Source of the DNA: SIG565 sp045594065
GTDB lineage: Bacteria > Bacillota > Clostridia > Oscillospirales > Acutalibacteraceae
Direction of reading: 5' to 3'
NCBI GenBank assembly: GCA_045594065.1
Contig: JAZNXU010000004.1
Location: forward strand, 1-64,000
DNA length: 64,000 bases
Shown: piece by piece, positions 7,193 to 13,900 of the stretch
Layout: every line of letters starts with the position of its first letter
How positions within the stretch are numbered: position 1 is the first letter of the stretch
The notes under the pieces: model-generated
Database searches by the model: none
What the model saw: only the letters and a program-made list of their open reading frames with translations
Told to the model about the DNA's origin: nothing
Position numbers and translations under genes: made by a program

Positions 7193-8344
7193 TTATTTGT
7201 CAATATTTCCGACCAAAAAATCCCTTATTTCTTTTTCATTCGCCATAACAGTGCCCTGAATCATACGGTCACCGCCGCCTCCACCGCCTGCAAAGCGGCT
7301 CAGCTTTTCTAAAAATGCCCGCATATTTTCTCCCGCGCAAAGGTAGGTGTATCCGCCTTTTTCTGATACGGAAAACATATAAACCGCGGGGCGCTTTTGT
7401 ATTACCTTATTTGCAAAGGCGCGCATATCGGCAACACTCATTCCGTTTTCGAATACTATGAGCGGCTCGTCCGATTTTTCAACCGCATCTGCTTTGAGCG
7501 TATTTAAGCGGCGCTTTAAATCTGTAATCTCGTGCGATAATGCCTGCTTTTCGGCTAAAAGGTCATTCACTGCTTTGGCGGTTTGGTTTGGGCTTGCGCA
7601 AAGCAGAGCCGAAATAGCGGCAACATTGCGGAATTTCTCACGGTAGTCAAGCAGCGCATCGCGGGCGCAAAGCATAGTAATTCGGGTGCCGTTTTTGTGT
7701 TTTTCAAAATGGGTAAGCTTTATAATACCCACTTCGCCTGTGAAGCTCACATGCGGCGCACAGCAGGCGCAGGTGTCATACCCTTTAATTTCCACAATAC
7801 GAACAGCGTTTTCAAGCTCCTTTTTGCTGCGGTAGGCTATGCTTTTAAGCTCAGCCTTGCTTGGATAATAGCACCGAACGGGAACATTTTTGTAAATAAT
7901 CTCATTAGCGGCGGTTTCTACCTTGTCTAATTGCTCTCTGTTTAGTATGGCATCGAAATCAAGGGTAACTTCACTGTCACCTAAATGAAAGCCGACATTG
8001 CTAAGCCCGAGCATATTGTGCATAACGCCCGATACTATGTGCTCGCCTGTGTGAATCTGCATTTTTTTATAGCGCTCGTCAAAATTAATTTTACAGTTTA
8101 CGGCACTGCCCACAGGTACAGGCTTGTCGGTATAGTGGTAAATAATCTCATTTTCAATCTGAGTGTCCACCACAGCCGCCTCGCCAATAAATCCGGTATC
8201 TGCCTTTTGACCGCCCGCTTCGGGGAAGAATGCGGTTTTATCGAGAACTATTATATATGTGTCATTTTGCTTCTCACAGGATAAAACTCTCGCCGAGAAC
8301 TCGGCAAGATAGGCGTTTTCATCATATAGCTTAACAGTTTGCAT
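7193..8344 (-). CDS. alanyl-tRNA editing protein, long AlaX type with DHHA1 domain
   Basis: 383 residues resembling the editing and C-terminal parts of alanyl-tRNA synthetase without the catalytic core. The editing-site zinc motifs are present: HTGEH near 100 and CCAPH near 196. A coiled-coil region (about 255-285) and a DHHA1 domain ending in a Gly-rich loop (AGGGGGGDRMIQG) follow. Such proteins hydrolyse Ser- or Gly-tRNA(Ala) in trans. A TTG at 8350 is also in frame, but GGTGA lies 6 bases before the ATG at 8344. It probably has its own promoter between 8345 and 8395, diverging from ddh. Confidence 0.88.
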   Translation of the reverse strand: MQTVKLYDENAYLAEFSARVLSCEKQNDTYIIVLDKTAFFPEAGGQKADTGFIGEAAVVDTQIENEIIYHYTDKPVPVGSAVNCKINFDERYKKMQIHTGEHIVSGVMHNMLGLSNVGFHLGDSEVTLDFDAILNREQLDKVETAANEIIYKNVPVRCYYPSKAELKSIAYRSKKELENAVRIVEIKGYDTCACCAPHVSFTGEVGIIKLTHFEKHKNGTRITMLCARDALLDYREKFRNVAAISALLCASPNQTAKAVNDLLAEKQALSHEITDLKRRLNTLKADAVEKSDEPLIVFENGMSVADMRAFANKVIQKRPAVYMFSVSEKGGYTYLCAGENMRAFLEKLSRFAGGGGGGDRMIQGTVMANEKEIRDFLVGNIDK

Positions 8345-8395
8345 TAACAATCACCGCAACCATTATACACTTTTATAAAAAATTTTTCAATACTG

Positions 8396-8424
8396 TTGAA
8401 ATTGTGATAAAAAAGCAATATAAT
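8396..8424 (+). promoter_or_regulatory. sigma-A promoter of ddh
   Basis: TTGAAA, a 17-base spacer and a perfect TATAAT, ending 29 bases before the ddh ATG. Confidence 0.8.
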
Positions 8425-8453
8425 ATTTAGGTAAATTCAAGGAGGCGCATATT

Positions 8454-9437
8454 ATGAGCATTCGTATAGGTATTATGGGCTACGGAAACCTCGGCCGCGG
8501 CATTGAGTGCGCGGTAAAGGCTAACCCCGATTTAGAGCTTGTGGCAGTCTTCACACGCCGTCCGCCTGAAACCGTTAAGGTTTTAAGCGGGGTAGAGGTA
8601 AAGCACTGCGACGATATATTAAATTTTAAGGATAAAATTGATGTGTTAATTCTTTGCGGCGGCTCCGCTACCGACCTGCCCAAACAGACTCCGCAGTATG
8701 CCGAGCATTTTAATGTTGTGGATAGCTTCGATACCCACGCTAAAATTCCCGAGCATTTCGAGAATGTGGATGCGGCGGCTAAAAGTGGCGGCAAGGTGGC
8801 AATAATTTCGAGCGGCTGGGACCCCGGTATGTTCTCGCTCAACCGCCTTTATGCATCTGCCGTGCTTCCAAACGGTAAGGATTATACATTTTGGGGCAAG
8901 GGCGTCAGCCAAGGCCACAGCGATGCCATTCGCCGAATTGAGGGCGTTGTAGACGCTAAGCAGTATACAATCCCGATAGATGAGGCGCTAGAGGCTGTGC
9001 GCAGCGGCGCTGAGCCTGAGCTTACTACACGCGAAAAGCATCTTCGCGAGTGTTTTGTTGTAGCGGCAGAGGGCGCAGATAAGGCAAGAATTGAGCAGGA
9101 AATCAAAACAATGCCCAACTATTTTGCCGATTACGATACGGTTGTGCATTTTATCACGAAGCAAGAGCTCGACCGCGACCATTCGGGAATTCCTCACGGC
9201 GGATTTGTTATCCGCTCGGGCAAAACGGGTATGAACAATGAAAACACACATATTATTGAATATAGCCTAAAGCTCGATTCCAACCCCGAGTTTACTGCAA
9301 GCGTAATAGCCGCCTATGCCCGCGCGGCATATCGACTGAGTATAAAAGGTGAGAGCGGCTGTAAGACCGTTTTCGATATTGCCCCCGCGCTGTTATCACC
9401 AAAATCGAATGAAGAATTAAGAAGAACAATGCTTTAA
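8454..9437 (+). CDS. ddh: meso-diaminopimelate dehydrogenase
   Basis: 327-residue NADPH-dependent enzyme that makes meso-diaminopimelate in one step from tetrahydrodipicolinate, for lysine and peptidoglycan. The N-terminal Rossmann motif is GIMGYGNLGRG. Further family signatures are FTRRPP near 34, CGGSATDLP near 66, ISSGWDPGMFS near 118 and the substrate-loop SQGHSDAIRRI near 152. Length is normal for the family. GGAGG sits 8 bases ahead of the ATG. It is monocistronic, between a strong promoter and a strong terminator. The organism may use this short route to DAP, alone or beside another. Confidence 0.95.
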   Translation: MSIRIGIMGYGNLGRGIECAVKANPDLELVAVFTRRPPETVKVLSGVEVKHCDDILNFKDKIDVLILCGGSATDLPKQTPQYAEHFNVVDSFDTHAKIPEHFENVDAAAKSGGKVAIISSGWDPGMFSLNRLYASAVLPNGKDYTFWGKGVSQGHSDAIRRIEGVVDAKQYTIPIDEALEAVRSGAEPELTTREKHLRECFVVAAEGADKARIEQEIKTMPNYFADYDTVVHFITKQELDRDHSGIPHGGFVIRSGKTGMNNENTHIIEYSLKLDSNPEFTASVIAAYARAAYRLSIKGESGCKTVFDIAPALLSPKSNEELRRTML

Positions 9438-9448
9438 AAAGCAATTAT

Positions 9449-9488
9449 ATTGCCCAACTTATCAAAGATAAGTTGGGCAATTTTATTT
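9449..9488 (+). terminator. intrinsic terminator of ddh
   Basis: Perfect 15-bp stem (ATTGCCCAACTTATC and its complement) with a 3-base loop, followed by TTTTATTT. Confidence 0.93.
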
Positions 9489-9546
9489 CAGGTGCGACAA
9501 TGAGCCCAAAGACACCTTAAAACCGCCTTTTTAGGCTGGTTCGGGT

Positions 9547-10305
9547 TTAAATGCTTTGGCTAACCGAAACCTCGCCGGCGAAAAGGCGCTCGGTTTTATT
9601 GTCGGCTGTTTTAACAACCAAATGCGCGTTATCGTCAATAGCCTCTACAGTGGCGAAAATTTCATTTCCGTTCTGTATATATTTAATCTTTTTACCTATA
9701 AGATTTGACTTCTCGCGATAGATACTTAAAAATTCTTTTTTCATTAAATTCTTATAAAAGAAATTGAATTTATCAATAATTGCTGCAATTAATTTTTTTC
9801 GTGTTTCTTCACCGCAGGGCGCATTATACACCGCGCCCGCAATATCCTTTATCTCCTCGGGGAAGTCGTTTTCGGGGGAGTAGAGATTAATGCCGATACC
9901 AAGCACACTGAAGTAGCCGTCGGCTGTAAAAGTGCTCTCGGTGAGAATTCCGCAAACCTTTTTATTCTTTATAAAAATATCATTCACCCATTTAATCTTT
10001 GTGTCGGTGCCGCAAATGCTATCAAGTGCCTCGCTGACAGCCACCGCCGCCGCCACCGTTATAAAAAGCGTGTCTTCGGGAGAAAATTTTGGGCGAAGTA
10101 AAATGCTCATATAAACGCCGCTTTGCTCAGGTGAAAAGAACTGCCGTCCCATTCTGCCCCTGCCCGCGGTCTGTGTTTTGGCTATAACCACAGTATTTTC
10201 CCGCGCGTTTTTGAGCCCTAATTCCTTTACCTTATCATTGGTAGAGCCGAGTGTATCAAACTCCAAAATATCGCAGTCGGTCATTAAATAATCATTTATA
10301 CTCAT
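9547..10305 (-). CDS. birA: biotin-[acetyl-CoA carboxylase] ligase, group I
   Basis: 252 residues. It activates biotin to biotinyl-AMP and attaches it to the biotin carrier lysine of carboxylases or decarboxylases. Visible are GSTNDKVKE near 22, the biotinyl-AMP loop TAGRGRMGRQFFSP near 48-61, KWVNDIFIKNKKVCGIL near 104 and a C-terminal SH3-like domain. The N-terminal winged helix of repressor-type BirA is missing, so it is a ligase only. GGTGA precedes the ATG. Promoter at 10321-10349. Confidence 0.93.
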   Translation of the reverse strand: MSINDYLMTDCDILEFDTLGSTNDKVKELGLKNARENTVVIAKTQTAGRGRMGRQFFSPEQSGVYMSILLRPKFSPEDTLFITVAAAVAVSEALDSICGTDTKIKWVNDIFIKNKKVCGILTESTFTADGYFSVLGIGINLYSPENDFPEEIKDIAGAVYNAPCGEETRKKLIAAIIDKFNFFYKNLMKKEFLSIYREKSNLIGKKIKYIQNGNEIFATVEAIDDNAHLVVKTADNKTERLFAGEVSVSQSI

Positions 10306-10320
10306 TTTATCACCAAAATT

Positions 10321-10349
10321 ATTTTATATTAAAACTTAACTAAAGTCAA
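10321..10349 (-). promoter_or_regulatory. sigma-A promoter of birA
   Basis: On the minus strand TTGACT, 17 bases, TAAAAT; the -10 ends 16 bases before the birA ATG. Confidence 0.7.
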
Positions 10350-10354
10350 ATCTA

Positions 10355-10382
10355 TTGAAAAATTTTTAAAATATGGTATTAT
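10355..10382 (+). promoter_or_regulatory. orphaned promoter, originally of the phosphatase gene
   Basis: TTGAAA, 16 bases, TATTAT, divergent from the birA promoter. The first downstream reading frame is the 12-codon fragment at 10398, a copy of the start of the phosphatase gene that now begins intact at 11827. A transcript would probably stop at 10550-10585, giving an RNA of about 200 bases. Confidence 0.55.
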
Positions 10383-10388
10383 ATTATG

Positions 10389-10429
10389 GGTGATAATATG
10401 ATTAATGTAAATTTCGTCTGCCACGGCAA
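10389..10429 (+). repeat. 41-bp direct repeat, left copy
   Basis: Identical over 41 bases to 11818-11858: from the ribosome-binding site through the first ten or so codons of the tyrosine phosphatase gene. The flanking bases differ on both sides, which marks the edges of the accessory insertion. Confidence 0.95.
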
Positions 10430-10436
10430 GAATTGA
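10398..10436 (+). pseudogene. truncated 5' end of the tyrosine phosphatase gene
   Basis: Encodes MINVNFVCHGKN and stops; the first ten residues equal those of the intact phosphatase at 11827. The catalytic Cys is present but the rest of the P-loop is lost at the junction with inserted DNA. It keeps the original promoter and ribosome-binding site. Confidence 0.8.
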
Positions 10437-10549
10437 ACACCCCAAGCTATGCAACCTTATACCACGAAATGCAAAGATTTTTTGCATTTCATACTACCAA
10501 CGTACTACTTTTGAAGAAATCACCTAAAGCTTTGAATATGACATAAGAG

Positions 10550-10585
10550 AAACTGCTCACACCGATTAAGTGTGAGCAGTTTTTA
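10550..10585. terminator. intrinsic terminator, best in the plus direction
   Basis: Perfect 13-bp stem (AAACTGCTCACAC / GTGTGAGCAGTTT) with a 7-base loop and T5 on the plus side. It would end transcripts from the orphaned promoter and may also serve the DUF4236 gene from the other side, where the T-tract is weaker. Confidence 0.8.
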
Positions 10586-10599
10586 TGTAGCATAAGAAA

Positions 10600-10983
10600 C
10601 TATTTGTCTTGCGGTTGGTCTTCTTTGGTTTCTTGCATTTTGTTTTTGACAATTGGAATCAAATGCTTGATAGGCAAAACAAAACAAAGCTTTACCATCC
10701 AATAACACATTTGCCACATCAACCAAAACACACCATAAATCATCCACCAGCAGAGTTTCAGTGGCCAAACGATTAAAATTGTAACACAACCAGAACCACC
10801 AGATTTATCACTAACATGAGAAATTCCAGTTCCAGGAATTGAAAAAGTAGTTCGTGTGCCGCCATCGGCCTTTTTTGTCACACGAAAACCTTTTGTTCCC
10901 CAACTAAAACCAGCACCTGATTTGCTGAAAGTGGTTCTGAAACCACCACCTAAATTAACACTCTTTCTGAATCTGAATCCCAT
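10600..10983 (-). CDS. DUF4236 protein with hydrophobic C-terminal half
   Basis: 127 residues. The N-terminal 55 residues are the DUF4236 pattern of aromatic/Gly repeats: GFRFRKSVNLGGGFRTTFSK, SGAGFSWGTKGFRVTKK and GTRTTFSIPGTGISH. Residues about 66-107 are very hydrophobic and Trp-rich (two likely membrane helices), and the tail is charged. DUF4236 has no known function and often lies in variable or phage-related DNA. An upstream in-frame ATG exists at 11118, but GGAGGGG stands before the ATG at 10983. A terminator-like hairpin in the leader (11004-11036) suggests attenuation. Its content and position mark it as acquired. Confidence 0.8.
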   Translation of the reverse strand: MGFRFRKSVNLGGGFRTTFSKSGAGFSWGTKGFRVTKKADGGTRTTFSIPGTGISHVSDKSGGSGCVTILIVWPLKLCWWMIYGVFWLMWQMCYWMVKLCFVLPIKHLIPIVKNKMQETKEDQPQDK

Positions 10984-11003
10984 AGAAACCCCTCCATAAT
11001 AAT

Positions 11004-11036
11004 AAAAAAGTGTGTGCAACGCGAAGTCGCACACAC
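11004..11036 (-). terminator. leader terminator/attenuator before the DUF4236 gene
   Basis: On the minus strand GTGTGTGC ... GCACACAC (8 bp, 11-base loop) followed by six T, ending 20 bases before the gene's ATG. A transcript started to the right of it must read through to express the gene. Confidence 0.6.
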
Positions 11037-11085
11037 CGAAAAACGCGAAACTCCGTTTTGCTACCACACAAAAACTCTTTTCTAC

Positions 11086-11152
11086 ATTCACTAGAAATGC
11101 GAAAATTGAAGTTCGCATTTTTACCGAAGTAAAAATACGACTTCTAGTGAAT
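11086..11152. repeat. nested palindrome forming a three-way junction
   Basis: Outer 11-bp arms ATTCACTAGAA (11086-11096) and TTCTAGTGAAT (11142-11152) enclose an inner hairpin AAATGCGAA/TTCGCATTT (11095-11120) and an overlapping one ATTTTTAC/GTAAAAAT with a CGAA loop (11117-11136). It lies outside any gene, within the accessory insertion. Confidence 0.75.
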
Positions 11153-11303
11153 TAGAATTTTGAGTTTAAGTGTGGTACAATCATTATATCACGAATGGGT
11201 TTAAATGTAAAGACCGTTTGCGATATGGTCTATATTATTTTGATGAAAAATAATATCGTGGGTGCAGGGGTTACCCTTGCTACAACGAACAAATATAAAA
11301 AGG

Positions 11304-11332
11304 TTGAAAGTAATCTTGAAAAATGTTATATT
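11304..11332 (+). promoter_or_regulatory. promoter of the DUF559 gene, now probably also driving the phosphatase
   Basis: TTGAAA, 17 bases, TATATT. No terminator stands between the DUF559 stop (11822) and the phosphatase ATG (11827), so this may be the phosphatase gene's present promoter. Confidence 0.6.
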
Positions 11333-11344
11333 ATATTAGTGGAA

Positions 11345-11801
11345 ATTTTGCCTCCATCTGATAAGGGAGGTGGCAAAACAACGTTTTGTCGGAGGGAGAG
11401 AAATGAAGGAATACAACAAATCTAACATTCCTCTTGCGAAAACTCTCCGAAAAAATATGACACCTTGGGAACGGAAACTTTGGTATGAGTTTTTGCGAAC
11501 TTACCCTATTCGATTCCAAAGGCAAAAGGCGATAGGGAATTATATCGTGGATTTTTATTGCGCTAAAGCAAGATTGGTCCTTGAACTTGACGGCGGTGGA
11601 CATTATACCGCCGAACAAATAGAAAAAGATGAAGATCGCACAAAAGAGTTAGAGGGTATGAATTTAACGGTATTAAGAATTTGTAATTTGGATATCGACC
11701 GTAATTTCGGTGGTGTATGTGAATATGTAGATTTAGCTGTTAAAAAACTCTCTCCCTCAGTCAGCTTTGCTGACAGCTCCCTCATCAGAGGGAGCCAAAA
11801 A
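11345..11801 (+). mobile_element. DUF559 mini-element with structured terminal inverted repeats
   Basis: The end segments 11345-11400 and 11750-11801 are imperfect inverted repeats of about 52 bases. In the core, about 20 of 25 positions agree (CTCC, TCTGAT and AGGGAG blocks), and both finish in GGAGGGAGAG or GAGGGAGAG. Each end is itself two hairpins: CTCC...GGAG plus CAAAACAACGTTTTG on the left; TCAGCTTTGCTGA plus GCTCCCTC-ATCA-GAGGGAGC on the right. Only one gene lies between them. I recall very similar hairpin repeats around DUF559 genes in many gut Firmicutes, but cannot search here. Confidence 0.7.
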
Positions 11802-11822
11802 GTAAACTCAGATAAAAGGTGA
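11403..11822 (+). CDS. DUF559 domain protein (Vsr/PD-(D/E)XK-type nuclease fold)
   Basis: 139 residues. The domain reads MTPWERKLWYEFLR, then RFQRQKAIGNYIVDFYC (with the catalytic-type Asp), LVLELDGGGHY (Glu/Asp of the nuclease core) and a C-terminal LRICNLDID. DUF559 belongs to the very-short-patch-repair endonuclease-like superfamily. GTG at 11370 is in frame, but GGAGGG lies 6 bases before the ATG at 11403. The ribosome-binding site comes from the left terminal repeat, and the last 20 or so residues (SPSVSFADSSLIRGSQ) are the translated right repeat. Gene and repeats thus form one unit. Biological role unproven. Confidence 0.85.
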   Translation: MKEYNKSNIPLAKTLRKNMTPWERKLWYEFLRTYPIRFQRQKAIGNYIVDFYCAKARLVLELDGGGHYTAEQIEKDEDRTKELEGMNLTVLRICNLDIDRNFGGVCEYVDLAVKKLSPSVSFADSSLIRGSQKVNSDKR

Positions 11823-11858
11823 TAATATGATTAATGTAAATTTCGTCTGCCACGGCAA
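11818..11858 (+). repeat. 41-bp direct repeat, right copy
   Basis: Identical to 10389-10429. It carries the ribosome-binding site and first codons of the intact phosphatase gene and overlaps the DUF559 stop codon. Confidence 0.95.
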
Positions 11859-12288
11859 TATTTGCCGCAGCCCTATGGCAGAGTATGTGTTTAAGGATTT
11901 AGTAAAAAAGGCGGGGCGGGAGAATGATTTTTATATCACCTCATCTGCCGTCAGCAGTGAAGAAATCGGCAACGGTGTGCATTACGGAACACGCCGCATT
12001 TTGCGTGAAAAGGGAATACCTTTTGGTGATCACCGCGCCACTAAGTTCACAAAGGCAGATTACGATAAATTTGATTACATAATAATTATGGATTCGAGCA
12101 ACAGCCGCCTTATAAATCGCATAATAGGCGAAGATAATCCCGAAAAGGTGCATTTGTTTTTATCCTTTGCGGGGGAGAGCCGAGATATTGCTGACCCGTG
12201 GTATACGGGCAATTTTGAAGAAACCTACCGCGATGTTGTTTTAGCCTCGAAAGCATTTTTAGAATATATTGAAAGGAACGGTAAATAA
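11827..12288 (+). CDS. low-molecular-weight protein tyrosine phosphatase
   Basis: 153 residues. The catalytic P-loop is CHGNICRS, Cys8 to Arg14 (CX5R), and the general-acid Asp is in ADPWYTG near 120. These cytosolic enzymes remove phosphate from tyrosine, in bacteria often opposing BY-kinases in capsule control; here no kinase is adjacent and the target is unknown. GGTGA precedes the ATG. The first ten codons are duplicated at 10398. Its stop overlaps the next ATG by one base (TAATG), so translation is coupled to the DUF5662 gene. Confidence 0.92.
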   Translation: MINVNFVCHGNICRSPMAEYVFKDLVKKAGRENDFYITSSAVSSEEIGNGVHYGTRRILREKGIPFGDHRATKFTKADYDKFDYIIIMDSSNSRLINRIIGEDNPEKVHLFLSFAGESRDIADPWYTGNFEETYRDVVLASKAFLEYIERNGK

Positions 12289-12824
12289 TGAAAGCAATAA
12301 AGCATTTTATAACTATTACACGCCACCGTCACGCCGTTATCCGCCACTGCTTCCGCGCGGGCATCGGCTTTCAGGGGCTTTTTCACGACCTTTCTAAGTA
12401 TAGCCCAACCGAGTTTTCTTCGGGCGCTAAGTATTATCAGGGCACGCGTAGCCCTAACGATATGCAGCGCGAGCTGTTTGGCTATTCTGCGGCTTGGATG
12501 CACCACAAGGGCAGAAACAAGCACCATTTCGAGTTTTGGACCGATTACGACCCCGTAACACACATTGTCGGCCCCGTGAAAATGCCGATGAAGTATGTAA
12601 TCGAAATGTTTTGCGACCGCGTAGCCGCCTGCAAAATATATAAGGGCGATAATTATAACGACGCATCGGCGCTCGATTATTTTATGAACGCCAAAAAGCG
12701 CCGTGTAATAAACCCTGAAACTTCGGATTTTTTAGAGAGCCTGCTTAGAATGCTCGCCGAAAATGGCGAAGAAAAAACCTTTGCCTATATAAAGAATTTA
12801 GTTAAAACCAAAAAGGATTATTAG
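12288..12824 (+). CDS. DUF5662 family protein
   Basis: 178 residues, rich in conserved His and Asp: RHRHAVIRHCF, GLFHDLSKYSPTEF, AAWMHHKGRNKHHFEFW and EMFCDRVAA. The spacing of HD and HH motifs suggests an HD-like metal-dependent hydrolase fold, which is an inference. The family is common in Firmicutes and has no assigned reaction that I know. It overlaps the phosphatase stop by one base and ends one base before cysK, so the three form an operon. Confidence 0.75.
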   Translation: MKAIKHFITITRHRHAVIRHCFRAGIGFQGLFHDLSKYSPTEFSSGAKYYQGTRSPNDMQRELFGYSAAWMHHKGRNKHHFEFWTDYDPVTHIVGPVKMPMKYVIEMFCDRVAACKIYKGDNYNDASALDYFMNAKKRRVINPETSDFLESLLRMLAENGEEKTFAYIKNLVKTKKDY

Positions 12825-12825
12825 T

Positions 12826-13752
12826 ATGAAAGTTTATAATTCACTTATCGAGCTAGTAGGAAATACCCCGCTTTTAAAAATTTCTAATTACTGCAGACTA
12901 AAGGGAATTAGCGCAAACATTTTCGCAAAGCTTGAATATTTTAACCCCGCAAGCAGCGCTAAGGATAGAGTTGCTAAGAATATAATTGAAACTGCCGAGA
13001 AAAATGGGCAGCTCAGAGAAGATGCGGTTATTATCGAGGCAACCTCGGGCAATACGGGTATTGGTATAGCCGCGGTTGCTGCCGCTCGCGGCTACCGCGT
13101 AATCATTGTTATGCCCGAAAATATGAGTGAAGAGCGCAAAAAGCTAATGAGCGGCTTTGGTGCCGAATTAATTCTTACTGATAAGGCACTCGGTATGAAA
13201 GGCGCTACGCAAAAGGCAGAGCAGTTAAAGAAAGAAATACCTAATGCCGTTATTGCGGGTCAGTTTGTAAACCCCGCCAACCCCGAGGCTCATTATAAAA
13301 CCACAGGTCCCGAAATTTGGCGCGATATGGGCGGTGAAATTGATATATTTGTTGCAGGTATCGGCACAGGCGGCACAATAACAGGTGTCGGAAAATATCT
13401 GTTAGAGCAGAACCCCGATATTAAGATTATCGGTGCAGAGCCGCTTGAATCCCCGCTTTTATCAAAAGGCTGCGCAGGACCCCATAAAATTCAGGGCATA
13501 GGCGCTAATTTTGTACCCGATATACTCGATAAAACCATTATCACCGAAATTGTTCCCGTGCCGTCTGACAGCGCCATTCAAACCGCGCGTTTTCTTGCTA
13601 AAGCAGAGGGTACACTCGTGGGAATTTCGTCGGGTGCGGCGCTGTACGCCGCCGAAATCATTGCAAAAAGACCCGAAAATGAGGGTAAGAATATTGTTGT
13701 TTTATTGCCTGATACAGGCGAAAGATACCTCTCAACCGAGCTTTTTGCATAA
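12826..13752 (+). CDS. cysK: cysteine synthase A
   Basis: 308-residue PLP enzyme that makes cysteine from O-acetylserine and sulfide. Start is YNSLIELVGNTPLL; the PLP lysine is in PASSAKDRVA near 45; the substrate loop is ATSGNTGIG near 70; the Gly-rich phosphate loop is GIGTGGTITG near 178; SSGAAL is near 267. Length is normal. It follows the DUF5662 gene by one base and is the last gene before the arginine operon promoter. I saw no S-box or T-box nearby. Confidence 0.94.
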   Translation: MKVYNSLIELVGNTPLLKISNYCRLKGISANIFAKLEYFNPASSAKDRVAKNIIETAEKNGQLREDAVIIEATSGNTGIGIAAVAAARGYRVIIVMPENMSEERKKLMSGFGAELILTDKALGMKGATQKAEQLKKEIPNAVIAGQFVNPANPEAHYKTTGPEIWRDMGGEIDIFVAGIGTGGTITGVGKYLLEQNPDIKIIGAEPLESPLLSKGCAGPHKIQGIGANFVPDILDKTIITEIVPVPSDSAIQTARFLAKAEGTLVGISSGAALYAAEIIAKRPENEGKNIVVLLPDTGERYLSTELFA

Positions 13753-13756
13753 ATAT

Positions 13757-13785
13757 TGCATAATATGCACAAGTTTATGCATAAA
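13757..13785 (+). promoter_or_regulatory. candidate ArgR operators (ARG-box-like palindromes)
   Basis: TGCATAATATGCA (13757-13769) is a 13-base palindrome; TTTATGCATAAA (13774-13785) is a perfect 12-base palindrome. A half-site (TTATGCA) lies near 13817. They resemble Gram-positive ARG boxes (T-GNAT-W3/4-ATNCA-like) and stand about 50-75 bases upstream of the arg promoter. Confidence 0.5.
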
Positions 13786-13831
13786 ATCTAAAAAATATTG
13801 AAAAAATATTAATTTTTATGCAAAAAAGTGT

Positions 13832-13860
13832 TGACATATCGAATATTCGGTTGTATAATG
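13832..13860 (+). promoter_or_regulatory. consensus promoter of the arginine operon with internal palindrome
   Basis: TTGACA, 17 bases, TATAAT: a perfect consensus. The spacer contains the perfect palindrome CGAATATTCG (13841-13850), itself ARG-box-like, so a repressor bound there would block RNA polymerase. The operon starts at 13901 behind AGGAGG. Confidence 0.85.
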
Positions 13861-13900
13861 GTCAAGGTTTTTAAAAATCAGCTTCAGGAGGCAAATTAAA

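Larger units (their letters stand above)
10430..11817. mobile_element. accessory insertion between 41-bp direct repeats
   Basis: About 1.4 kb separates two copies of the start of the phosphatase gene. Cargo: a hairpin at 10466-10490, a terminator, a minus-strand DUF4236 gene, a large palindrome at 11086-11152 and a DUF559 element at 11345-11801. The gene-free parts 10437-10549 and 11153-11303 hold no recognisable gene. There is no transposase or integrase, so the mechanism is unknown. Either target duplication or tandem duplication of the gene start with later insertion could explain it. Confidence 0.7.

Noticed and set aside
10430..10470. Stretch that faintly resembles the antisense of a tRNA
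   Set aside because: Only a T-arm-like fragment can be imagined; no full cloverleaf, acceptor stem or CCA end could be drawn.
11195..11425. A 76-residue plus-strand frame before the DUF559 gene
   Set aside because: It runs through the promoter and left terminal repeat of the DUF559 element; no ribosome-binding site and no plausible domain.
13753..13900. T-box leader before the arginine operon
   Set aside because: Too short and no T-box core motif or specifier hairpin; palindromic repressor sites explain the region better.
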